A stretch of DNA of 6,544 bases from Candidatus Zhuqueibacterota bacterium 4484_87 (lineage in GTDB: Bacteria; Zhuqueibacterota; Zhuqueibacteria; Thermofontimicrobiales; Thermofontimicrobiaceae): positions 1 through 6,544 of the forward strand of contig NATN01000159.1 in NCBI GenBank assembly GCA_002085355.1. The letters are read 5' to 3'. Shown here one piece after another: positions 1 through 6,544 of this stretch. Under the pieces are notes generated by a model. That model did no database searches. It was given only the letters and a program-made list of their open reading frames with translations, and was not told the DNA's origin. The translations under genes were made by a program, and so were the position numbers. How positions within the stretch are numbered: the first letter of the stretch is position 1; each line of letters starts with the position of its first letter.

Positions 1-1872
1 TCTCGGGAACAAACATTTGTCGCTGTACAATTTGATGATAAGAATATTTACATTGCTTTCTTTTGCAGAAAATCATATCCGGATCCGATTATCGCCAGAC
101 AAACGCGTCGCGACCAACTCATAAAAAATGATGACTTGGTTGCTGTCATGCTCGACACTTACGACGATGACCGCTCCGCCTATCTGTTCCTCACCAACGG
201 ATTGAACACCCAGTCAGATGCCCGCATCAGCGACGATGCTAAATATATGGATTTCAACTGGGACGGAAACTGGGAGGCGCGTACCACAATTTCCGATTCC
301 GGCTATACGGTCGAAATTTCAATTCCTTTCAATTCAATCCGGTTTGATCCTTATGCAAAAAAGTGGGGCGTTAACTTTGGCAGATTTATTCCCAAATGGC
401 TGGAAACTTCCTATTGGGCAGGTCCGACAAATGAAGACTTTCGCGTATCAAAATATGGTGACCTGATCGGGTTAAAACTCCCTGCCCCAGCTTCAGAGTT
501 GCATATTATTCCTTATGCTACTACTCGCTACGAAACTTTCAGCAACCAAAAATGGGATGACATGGAGGGAATGGATCTGGAATTTCGTTATCGAAACAAT
601 TTGACAGCGAACTTCACTTTTCAGCCTGACTTTGCTACCGTGGAGGGAGACCGCGAACAGATTAACATGACGCGATGGGAATTATCATTCCCTGAAAAGC
701 GCAAATTTTTTCTCGAGGGTAATGAGCTATTTCAAAACCGGATTCGTGCTTTCTATTCACGTCGCATTGGTGAAATCAATTTCGGTGGTAAAGCAATCGG
801 GAAAACCGGACGAAATACTTTTGCCGTCATCGGCTTAAATGCCAAAAAAGTAGCGGACAATCCCAACACTTCATCGGATGAATCATTTCCGGAATACAAC
901 ATCGGCATTTTTCGTTTGAAACGAGACATTTTGAAAAGTTCGACCATTGGCATGATGTATATCGAAAAAAATTGGAACGGCGGATACAATCGCCTTTTGA
1001 GCATGGACGGTATATTTCATTTTCCCGGCAATTTTCATTTTACCTGCCAATTCGTCGCAGCAGCACCCGGAAACTGGCGGGAGAGCTACGGCGGATTTAT
1101 TCGCCTGGCACGGGAAAACAATATTTATCATTACCATTTGCGCTATACTGAATTGGGAGAAATTTTTCGGGACGCAGCCAATGGCATCGGTTTCATCCGC
1201 GACGATGACCGGCGGGAATTGGATTCATCTGTGGAATATAAATTTTGGGTAAGGAATTCCTGGATTGAGTTTATAGAATACGGCTCAAATTACAATATCT
1301 ATTGGGGCAAAAATAGTGGCATTTTGCGCAGTTGGCAAATTGTGGAAGAGGGAAAAATCTATTTGAAAAATAAATGGAGCTTCGGAATCGATGCAGTCCG
1401 CGAATACGAATTGTTTGAAAAAGGATTTCACAATTATGATGTGGAACTGGAATTGGGTTACAACACAGAAGAATGGTCTTTCACGACTTTGACATATCAA
1501 TTTGGCAAAAACTACGATCTGGATTATCGCATGATCACTGGTGAAAAAAATATAAAATTGAGCGACAAATTTTCGTTAGAGTACGAAATCAGAAACTTGA
1601 AATTCACCCCTGATCCAGAGCAGGAAAGTACATGGCTGAATATTGCTACTTTGAGCTATCAATTTACACCGGATCTGTTCATTCGGCTGTTTGCGCAACA
1701 TCGAACGCAAAATAATCATTTCTATGTTTACGGAATTTTCGGCTGGCGTTTCAAACTTCCGAGCAGTGCTGTTTATTTAGTGTACACCCGGGATGATTTT
1801 GACGAAATCGGATTGTCCCGAATGCACAACGAAATTTTCTTTTTCAAATTAGCGTATGATTTTAGCTTGTAA
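1..1872 (+). CDS. DUF5916 family outer-membrane protein with CBM9-like N-terminal domain (5' partial)
   Basis: The reading frame is open from base 1 to the TAA at 1870-1872, giving 623 visible residues, so the start lies upstream. Full-length relatives are usually about 700-850 residues, so roughly 100 or more are probably missing. Visible residues 1-155 resemble a CBM9-like beta-sandwich: a 'VAVQFDDKNIYIAFF' strand pair, 'DTYDDDRSAY', 'DGNWEARTTISDSGYTVEISIPF', then 'WGVNFGRFIPK'. Residues from about 165 on match DUF5916, with the family signature 'QPDFATVEGDREQIN', 'FPEKRKFFLEG' (FFLEG at bases 706-720) and 'FYSRRIG'. The rest is alternating, aromatic-rich strands, as expected for an outer-membrane beta-barrel, and the last strand ends 'KLAYDFSL'. 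The signal peptide would be in the missing part. The family has no established function; a role in binding or passing carbohydrate-like material is only suggested by the CBM9-like fold. A TTG at 136 is an internal leucine codon, not the start. The family call is firm, the role unknown. Confidence 0.9.
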   Translation, partial: SREQTFVAVQFDDKNIYIAFFCRKSYPDPIIARQTRRDQLIKNDDLVAVMLDTYDDDRSAYLFLTNGLNTQSDARISDDAKYMDFNWDGNWEARTTISDSGYTVEISIPFNSIRFDPYAKKWGVNFGRFIPKWLETSYWAGPTNEDFRVSKYGDLIGLKLPAPASELHIIPYATTRYETFSNQKWDDMEGMDLEFRYRNNLTANFTFQPDFATVEGDREQINMTRWELSFPEKRKFFLEGNELFQNRIRAFYSRRIGEINFGGKAIGKTGRNTFAVIGLNAKKVADNPNTSSDESFPEYNIGIFRLKRDILKSSTIGMMYIEKNWNGGYNRLLSMDGIFHFPGNFHFTCQFVAAAPGNWRESYGGFIRLARENNIYHYHLRYTELGEIFRDAANGIGFIRDDDRRELDSSVEYKFWVRNSWIEFIEYGSNYNIYWGKNSGILRSWQIVEEGKIYLKNKWSFGIDAVREYELFEKGFHNYDVELELGYNTEEWSFTTLTYQFGKNYDLDYRMITGEKNIKLSDKFSLEYEIRNLKFTPDPEQESTWLNIATLSYQFTPDLFIRLFAQHRTQNNHFYVYGIFGWRFKLPSSAVYLVYTRDDFDEIGLSRMHNEIFFFKLAYDFSL

Positions 1873-1901
1873 ATTAATCAGAATAATGAAAAAGAGACAC
1901 T

Positions 1902-2372
1902 ATGCCCGTCAAATGGCTTTCAAAAGAAAAATCGCTCAAGCTTTTAGCAAGTGAAAAATACGGACGGCTGGCAACTTGCGGAAACGATCGCCCGTACATC
2001 ACTCCAATAAATTTTGTACTGCTCAATGGAAAAATTTACTTTCACAGCGGCTTTCAGGGAAGAAAAATCGATAACTTAAAAAGCAACCCCAAAATCTCAT
2101 TTGAAGTCAGTCGCTGCGGAAAATTGTTCGCTGCTCCTCATGCAAAAAATTTTACTTTCCGCTTCTGGAGCGTACTGGTTGATGGAATTGTCCGGCAAAT
2201 AGACGATGCCGATTTAAAACTTGCCGTGTTAAATCGATTCATGGAAAAATACGCTTCGGGCTATGAATATATTCCGCTCACAAGAAACGATATGGCCGGA
2301 GTAAATATTTTTGAAATTTCCATCAAAAAAATAAGCGGAAAGGTCAGCGCTGATTCCTCCCTCGACCTTTAA
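1902..2372 (+). CDS. Pyridoxamine 5'-phosphate oxidase-like / NimA-type flavin-binding split-barrel protein
   Basis: This 156-residue protein has the normal length for the small FMN-binding split-barrel family that includes the nitroimidazole-resistance (Nim) proteins. Visible signs are the N-terminal helix followed by 'KYGRLATCGNDRPYITPINF' (residues 19-38), the strand 'KIYFHSGFQGRKIDNLKSNP' (44-63) with the conserved His48 and the GRKI segment, 'ISFEV' (65-69), and 'FTFRFWSVLVDGIV' (84-97), which aligns with the usual SV-x-x-x-G strand. Relatives bind FMN or another flavin (possibly F420 or heme in distant members) and are cytoplasmic; no signal peptide is seen. Substrate cannot be inferred, and true PNPOx activity in vitamin B6 synthesis is unlikely because the protein is shorter than PdxH. 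The ATG at 1902 has a modest AAAGAG Shine-Dalgarno (1891-1896) five bases upstream. The gene starts 29 bases after the DUF5916 stop and ends 27 bases before the glycosyltransferase, which fits co-transcription. Confidence 0.86.
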   Translation: MPVKWLSKEKSLKLLASEKYGRLATCGNDRPYITPINFVLLNGKIYFHSGFQGRKIDNLKSNPKISFEVSRCGKLFAAPHAKNFTFRFWSVLVDGIVRQIDDADLKLAVLNRFMEKYASGYEYIPLTRNDMAGVNIFEISIKKISGKVSADSSLDL

Positions 2373-2384
2373 AGAGCTATCAGT

Positions 2385-2388
2385 GAGG
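2385..2388 (+). promoter_or_regulatory. Ribosome binding site of the DUF3524 glycosyltransferase
   Basis: The GAGG inside 'GTGAGGT' lies 11 bases before the ATG at 2400, slightly longer than the ideal spacing. It lies in the 27-base gap after the split-barrel gene and supports the ATG at 2400, whose product begins with the family-typical 'MKILIIEPYFTGSH'. Confidence 0.6.
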
Positions 2389-2399
2389 TACACAATAAA

Positions 2400-3512
2400 A
2401 TGAAAATTCTCATCATCGAGCCTTATTTCACCGGCTCCCATGCGGACTGGGCCAAAGGTTACCAAAAATTCAGCCGGCACGACGTGCACATTTTGAGCTT
2501 GAGCGGCCAATTCTGGAAATGGCGCATGCACGGCGGCGCGGTGACCCTGGCACAAAAATTTCTCGGATCCGATTTTTCGCCGGATTTCATTCTCGCGACA
2601 GACATGCTGGATTTGACAACATTCCTGGCGCTCACGCGGAAAAAAACACATGCTATCCCTACGGGCATCTATTTTCACGAAAATCAAATCTCTTATCCCT
2701 GGTCCTCTGCTGACCGGGACGTGCTAAAAAAGCGCGACCATCATTACGGATTCATCAATTACGTCTCTGCTCTGGCGGCAGATGCCGTCTTCTTCAACTC
2801 TCATTTTCATAGGACATCATTCTTTGCAGATCTGCCCAAAATACTGAGACATTTTCCCGATCATCGCGGGATGGACAATATCAAGAAACTCGAACAAAAA
2901 AGCAAGGTGCTTTATTTAGGATTGGATTTGCAACGGTTTGATGAATTCCGCGTCCAGGAGGAACGCGACAAACCGCTCATTCTCTGGAATCACCGCTGGG
3001 AATATGACAAAAATCCGGGTGATTTTTTTCTTGTATTGAACGAATTAAAAAATGATGGGATTGACTTTGAAATTGCTGTTTTGGGTGAAAATTTTTCCAA
3101 AGTTCCGATCATTTTTGAGCCCATGCAAAGCATTTTTAAAGAAAAAATAGTCCAATATGGTTTTGCAAAGACTTTTGAGGAATACGCCCGCTGGCTCTGG
3201 CGCGCCCACATCATTCCCATTACCTCGCGGCAGGACTTTTTCGGCGCCAGCCTCGTGGAAGCTGTTTACTGCAACTGCTACCCAATTTTGCCCAAGCGGC
3301 TGGCATTCCCGGAAATTATTTCTATTGACATTTATCCGAAAAATTTTTATAATGACATGCAAGATTTGTATGATAAATTAGAAATCGCCATCGAAAATTT
3401 CCGCTCTCTTAAAACTGGAAAGCTGCGAGAATTAGTGTCAAAATTTGACTGGCGAAAAATGGCAAGTGAATATGATAATCAGTTTGAACTAATTGCGCAG
3501 CGACATAATTAA
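2400..3512 (+). CDS. DUF3524 GT-B glycosyltransferase, tRNA-queuosine alpha-mannosyltransferase (QTMAN/GTDC1) family
   Basis: The 370-residue product matches the DUF3524/GTDC1 family along its whole length. The N-terminal Rossmann-like half carries 'EPYFTGSH' (7-14), 'WKWRMHGGA' (39-47) and 'YFHENQISYP' (91-100). The C-terminal GT-B half carries 'LWNHRWEYDKNP' (195-206), 'VLGENFSKVP' (227-236) and 'FFGASLVEAVYCNCYP' (280-295), with Glu287 in the donor-binding region, then 'PEI' (304-306). The animal member transfers mannose from GDP-mannose to the queuosine at the wobble position of tRNA-Asp. That is established for the animal enzyme; for this bacterial protein the sugar donor and the acceptor are inference. 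No signal peptide or membrane segment is seen, so it should be cytoplasmic. It is shorter than the human protein (about 458 residues) but looks complete at both ends. It starts 27 bases after the split-barrel gene and ends 30 bases before the peptidase gene. No queuosine biosynthesis gene lies in the window. Confidence 0.93.
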   Translation: MKILIIEPYFTGSHADWAKGYQKFSRHDVHILSLSGQFWKWRMHGGAVTLAQKFLGSDFSPDFILATDMLDLTTFLALTRKKTHAIPTGIYFHENQISYPWSSADRDVLKKRDHHYGFINYVSALAADAVFFNSHFHRTSFFADLPKILRHFPDHRGMDNIKKLEQKSKVLYLGLDLQRFDEFRVQEERDKPLILWNHRWEYDKNPGDFFLVLNELKNDGIDFEIAVLGENFSKVPIIFEPMQSIFKEKIVQYGFAKTFEEYARWLWRAHIIPITSRQDFFGASLVEAVYCNCYPILPKRLAFPEIISIDIYPKNFYNDMQDLYDKLEIAIENFRSLKTGKLRELVSKFDWRKMASEYDNQFELIAQRHN

Positions 3513-3531
3513 CTTCCTCAACTAAAAGCCC

Positions 3532-3535
3532 GGAG
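3532..3535 (+). promoter_or_regulatory. Ribosome binding site of the S9 peptidase
   Basis: A GGAG lies seven bases before the ATG at 3543, the best Shine-Dalgarno match in the window. It fixes the start, which also gives a well-formed signal peptide. It falls in the 30-base gap after the glycosyltransferase stop, where I see no terminator hairpin. Confidence 0.78.
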
Positions 3536-3542
3536 TAACTAA

Positions 3543-6452
3543 ATGAAAAATTTTCAAAAATCAATTATTATAATTCTCACTTTGCTGCTGTCCTTTTCTC
3601 TCCATGCTCAAAAGCCGGACGCTGATTCGGTGAAAGCGCCGAAAGCTGTACAGTTGCAGGATATTTTAAATTGGAAAACAATCCGTTCTGTGGTAATCTC
3701 CGATGACGGAAAATGGTTTGCCTATCAGGTCTCGCCCAATGACGGCGACAGCCAGCTTTTCGTACGCCAGACTGACGGGGATAAGAAATATTCATTCCCG
3801 GTCGGCGAGACGCGCGGCACTCGGATCAAATTTTCCCGTGATTCAAAATGGATCGCTTTCGCAATTTCTCCGACGAAAAAAGAGAAGAAAAAACTAAAAA
3901 AACAGAAAAAGAAAGCGCACAATGATTTCATTCTTTTGAATTTGGCAACAGGGAAAAAGAAAAAATTCAAAAACGTTAGCCAATTTTCATTTTCCAAAGA
4001 AAATCCTGAATGGCTGGCATTCGCGAAGCACTCGGCCAAAAAAGGGAAAAATGGTCCCAAAGGCAAAGATGTGATTTTGTACCATCTCCCCAATGGCGAA
4101 CAATTCAACATCGGGAACGTCTCCCAATTTTCTTTCAATAAAAAAGGTACGCTTTTGGCGTGGACAGTGGACGCAGCGGATCGCAGCGGGAATGGAGTTT
4201 TTCTGCGTGATCTGAAAACTAATGTTGTGAAAGCACTGGACAACGACTCCACCGAATACCGCGGATTGAACTGGAATGAAGAAGGCACGGCGCTCGCCGT
4301 GCTCAAGGGCAAAGACGACAAAAAATATGAAGACAAGCTCTACTCCATTGTCGGCTTCAAAAATTTACTCAAAAAATATCCGACCAAAATCGTTTTTACC
4401 TCTTCAGAGAATGAATCATTTCCCGATGGCATGACTGTGAGTCCCAACCGCAGCCCGCGGTGGACAGATGATCTGGATGCGATTTTGTTTGGCATTCATG
4501 AATTGAAGAAAAAAGAGGACACGAAAAAAGATACAGCAAAAGATACGAGCACGACCAAAGTCGCGGAAAAAGACTCCACAAAAAAATCCAAATCGAAACA
4601 CAAAAAGCCACCCAAAGTGGACAAAGAAGACATCCCGGGGCTGGTGATTTGGCACTGGAAGGATAAAAGATTGCAGCCCATGCAGCAGGTGCAATTGGGG
4701 CAGGATAAAAATTTCAATTATTTGTGCATTTATCGCGTTGACGACAAAAAATTTATTCGCCTGGCAGATGATGATATACGCAATGTCATGGCAGCGCCAA
4801 AACAAAAATTTGCCATTGGCTTTGATAATCGCGAATATGAACTATCAGGCAATCTTGATGGCAGACGTTATCAGGATATTTATGTTTTTGATTTGAAAAC
4901 AGGAAAGAAAACTCTCGCACTGAAAAAGAACCGCTGGAATTTCGGACCTTCGCCGGACGGGACTCACTTTCTCTATTACGAGAAAGGAAACTTCCACACC
5001 TACGATATGCGCACAGGTAGAACCTACAACATCACCGCAAATGTGCCGACAACTTTTATTGATACAGAAGATGATCACAACGTCATTGACCCGCCTGTCC
5101 GCCCTGTTGGCTGGGTTAAAGGCGGGAAAGCTGCTTTGCTTTCAGACGCCTGGGATGTCTGGCTCATCCCTGTTCACGGTGGAAAATCTAAAAACTTGAC
5201 AATGGACGGGAAAAAAGAAAAAATTCGCTATCGCCGTCGCTTCCGCCTTGATCCGGAAGAGAAGGGCATCGATTTATCTCAGCCGCAATACTTTCAAATG
5301 TATGGTGAATGGACAAAATGGAACGGCATTGCTCGTATCGACCACGGCAAACCCGGCGCTAAAAAATTGCTCTGGGACAAAGCCTATTTCGGCAGATTGA
5401 TGAAAGCGAAGGACAGCGGCACTTATGTTTACACCAAAGAATCAGATCTGGAATTTCCCGATTATCGCGTCGCTGATAAGAATTTGAAAAACGCAAAACA
5501 AATCACGAATATCGGCGAACAGGTGAAAAATTATCTCTGGTCTGCGGGCAGCAAATTGATTAACTACGTGAGCGACAAGGGTGACACGCTTCAGGCAGCA
5601 CTGTTTTTACCGGCAAATTACGAAGAAGGGAAATCCTATCCCACGATTGTTTACATTTATGAAAAATTATCCCAGCGCATGTACTATTTTTCCAATTTGC
5701 GAACCGGCGGATTCGAAAAATCTTTTTACACCAGCAACGGCTACGCCGTGCTCATGCCTGACATCGTGTACAAAGTCAACGATCCGGGCATGTCCGCAGT
5801 CTGGTGCGTTTTGCCGGCTTTGAAAGCCGCCATCGCCACCGGCGTTGTGGACAAAGATCACGTGGCGATTCATGGCCATTCCTGGGGCGGTTACCAGACC
5901 GCATTTTTGATCACGCAGACCGATGCTTTTGCCGCAGCGCTCGCTGGCGCGCCCCTCACAAATATGATCAGCATGTACAGTTCGGTTTATTGGAACAGCG
6001 GTTCTGCCAACCAGCCAATTTTCGAAAGTTCCCAGGGTCGATTCACTGGCGGCTATTGGGATAATTTGGAAGCCTACACTCGAAACTCGCCAGTCTATTA
6101 CGCGGAAAATGTCACCACGCCGCTTTTGCTCTTGCACAATGATAAAGACGGTGCTGTGGATTGGAATCAGGGAATCGAATATTTCAACACGCTGCGCCGA
6201 TTGGGAAAACCAGTCGTCATGCTGCAATACAAGGGAGAAAATCACGGCGTACGCAAACCGCAGAACCGAATCGATTACACCGTGCGCATGAAAGAATTTT
6301 TTGACCACCATCTCATGGGCAAACCTGCGCCTGAATGGTGGGAAAAAGGTATTTCTTATCTGAAATTGGATGATTACTTGAAGGATTGCGTGAGGAAACG
6401 GATGCCCAAAAATGAAACCAAAAAAGCGAAGAAGGCTGATAAAAAGGAATAG
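3543..6452 (+). CDS. Exported S9 family (prolyl oligopeptidase-type) serine peptidase
   Basis: This 969-residue protein starts with a Sec signal peptide: Lys-containing N-terminus, hydrophobic core 'SIIIILTLLLSFSL' (7-20), and likely cleavage after Ala22 ('LHA-QKP'). No lipobox cysteine is present, so the mature enzyme is probably periplasmic or secreted. Residues of about 35-640 look like a beta-propeller, with repeated 'NVSQFSF' motifs and blade-like stretches such as 'WNFGPSPDGTHFLYYEKG'. The C-terminal alpha/beta hydrolase domain (about 680-940) has a full catalytic triad: Ser780 in 'GHSWGG', Asp869 in 'HNDKDGAV' and His901 in 'GENHG'. The Asp-His distance of 32 residues equals that in DPP4. 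Tyr706 in 'YIYEKLS' is the candidate oxyanion residue; the usual 'GGP' or 'AGP' after it is replaced by 'EKL', as I recall from long Bacteroidota homologues. At 969 residues it exceeds classical S9 enzymes (about 700), partly because of lysine-rich inserts at 112-124 and 322-355 and a Lys-rich tail from about 953. Role: cleavage of oligopeptides outside the cytoplasm; exact specificity unknown. It is the last gene before the terminator. Confidence 0.95.
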   Translation: MKNFQKSIIIILTLLLSFSLHAQKPDADSVKAPKAVQLQDILNWKTIRSVVISDDGKWFAYQVSPNDGDSQLFVRQTDGDKKYSFPVGETRGTRIKFSRDSKWIAFAISPTKKEKKKLKKQKKKAHNDFILLNLATGKKKKFKNVSQFSFSKENPEWLAFAKHSAKKGKNGPKGKDVILYHLPNGEQFNIGNVSQFSFNKKGTLLAWTVDAADRSGNGVFLRDLKTNVVKALDNDSTEYRGLNWNEEGTALAVLKGKDDKKYEDKLYSIVGFKNLLKKYPTKIVFTSSENESFPDGMTVSPNRSPRWTDDLDAILFGIHELKKKEDTKKDTAKDTSTTKVAEKDSTKKSKSKHKKPPKVDKEDIPGLVIWHWKDKRLQPMQQVQLGQDKNFNYLCIYRVDDKKFIRLADDDIRNVMAAPKQKFAIGFDNREYELSGNLDGRRYQDIYVFDLKTGKKTLALKKNRWNFGPSPDGTHFLYYEKGNFHTYDMRTGRTYNITANVPTTFIDTEDDHNVIDPPVRPVGWVKGGKAALLSDAWDVWLIPVHGGKSKNLTMDGKKEKIRYRRRFRLDPEEKGIDLSQPQYFQMYGEWTKWNGIARIDHGKPGAKKLLWDKAYFGRLMKAKDSGTYVYTKESDLEFPDYRVADKNLKNAKQITNIGEQVKNYLWSAGSKLINYVSDKGDTLQAALFLPANYEEGKSYPTIVYIYEKLSQRMYYFSNLRTGGFEKSFYTSNGYAVLMPDIVYKVNDPGMSAVWCVLPALKAAIATGVVDKDHVAIHGHSWGGYQTAFLITQTDAFAAALAGAPLTNMISMYSSVYWNSGSANQPIFESSQGRFTGGYWDNLEAYTRNSPVYYAENVTTPLLLLHNDKDGAVDWNQGIEYFNTLRRLGKPVVMLQYKGENHGVRKPQNRIDYTVRMKEFFDHHLMGKPAPEWWEKGISYLKLDDYLKDCVRKRMPKNETKKAKKADKKE
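3972..4136 (+). repeat. Two 'NVSQFSF' propeller-blade repeats within the S9 peptidase
   Basis: The same seven residues, 'NVSQFSF', occur at residues 144-150 (bases 3972-3992) and 192-198 (bases 4116-4136). They are 48 residues apart, and each is followed by a 'W-x-A'-like strand ('WLAFAK', 'LLAWTV'). The period is close to one beta-propeller blade. The DNA differs at several codon positions, so this is protein-level repetition and not a recent duplication. Confidence 0.7.
4506..4607 (+). other. Lysine-rich low-complexity insert in the S9 peptidase
   Basis: Residues 322-355 are almost only Lys, Asp, Glu, Ser and Thr, for example 'KKKEDTKKDTAKDTSTTK', and then join 'PPKVDKEDIPGL' where ordered sequence resumes. 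It looks like a disordered loop inserted between propeller blades. The frame stays open through it and the flanking sequence is in register on both sides, so it is part of the protein and not a frameshift product. Confidence 0.75.
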
Positions 6453-6479
6453 TTGAACTCGCTTCTGAAAATGACAAGC

Positions 6480-6527
6480 AAGCCTGTGAGGGATTTGCAA
6501 TTAAAATTCTTCACAGGCTTTTTTTTT
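6480..6527 (+). terminator. Rho-independent terminator after the S9 peptidase gene
   Basis: Bases 6480-6489 (AAGCCTGTGA minus its first A, plus the A at 6480; core AGCCTGTGA at 6481-6489) pair exactly with TCACAGGCT at 6511-6519. Pairing can extend inward to a 17-bp stem (6480-6496 with 6504-6520) with two G-U wobbles and a seven-base loop at 6497-6503. A run of nine T follows (6519-6527). It begins 27 bases after the peptidase stop and closes the gene run. The opposite strand has no comparable T tract, so it acts mainly for the + strand. Confidence 0.93.
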
Positions 6528-6544
6528 ATGTTAAATCTAGTGCG

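Noticed and set aside
136..138. TTG as the start codon of the first gene
   Set aside because: The same frame is open back to base 1, and those upstream residues ('VAVQFDDKNIYIAFF') are typical of the CBM9-like domain, so the TTG is an internal leucine.
2229..2687. Minus-strand open frame spanning the split-barrel and glycosyltransferase junction
   Set aside because: It overlaps two well-supported + strand genes and has no recognisable motif.
3880..3910. Runs of A in the S9 gene as a possible frameshift or programmed slippage site
   Set aside because: The frame continues through with coherent family sequence on both sides, and no stop or alternative product near the site supports a programmed shift.
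3725..4336. Minus-strand open frame of 203 codons opposite the S9 propeller
   Set aside because: Its phenylalanine- and serine-rich translation reflects the complement of lysine-rich codons. The + strand reading is firmly supported.
5667..6500. Long minus-strand open frame (277 codons) opposite the S9 catalytic domain
   Set aside because: It lies fully across the conserved hydrolase domain and the terminator stem, starts inside the terminator, and its translation shows no recognisable family. It is a shadow of the + strand gene.
6528..6544. ATG at 6528 as the start of a further gene
   Set aside because: It directly follows the T tract of the terminator, has no ribosome binding site, and only five codons are visible before the window ends.

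Overview
The window is a compact bacterial segment with four co-directional protein genes on the + strand and almost no spare DNA. The gaps are 29, 27 and 30 bases, and a strong intrinsic terminator closes the run. No RNA gene, mobile element, CRISPR array or sign of recent transfer was seen. The gene set suggests a Gram-negative didermic bacterium of the FCB type (Bacteroidota, Calditrichota, Ignavibacteriota or a related candidate phylum). The reasons are a DUF5916-type outer-membrane barrel protein, a long secreted S9 peptidase of the kind common in that group, and A-rich, lysine-rich coding. This placement is inference from protein style, not from a marker gene.

Layout. Positions 1-1872 hold the 3' part of a DUF5916 protein with a CBM9-like N-terminal region; its true start lies upstream of the window. 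Positions 1902-2372 encode a small flavin-binding split-barrel protein of the pyridoxamine-phosphate-oxidase/NimA type. Positions 2400-3512 encode a DUF3524 glycosyltransferase, the bacterial counterpart of animal GTDC1/QTMAN, which mannosylates queuosine in tRNA. Positions 3543-6452 encode an exported S9 (prolyl oligopeptidase family) serine peptidase with a complete Ser-Asp-His triad and unusual lysine-rich inserts. Positions 6480-6527 form a rho-independent terminator.

The four genes are probably transcribed together, since gaps are short, no internal terminator is visible, and a single terminator follows the last gene. They do not form an obvious pathway. Two products act in the envelope (barrel and peptidase) and two in the cytoplasm (flavin protein and glycosyltransferase), so this may be a loose housekeeping operon. 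The item most worth following is the bacterial QTMAN-family glycosyltransferase, whose substrate in bacteria cannot be settled from sequence. I did not find a clearly new multi-gene system here.
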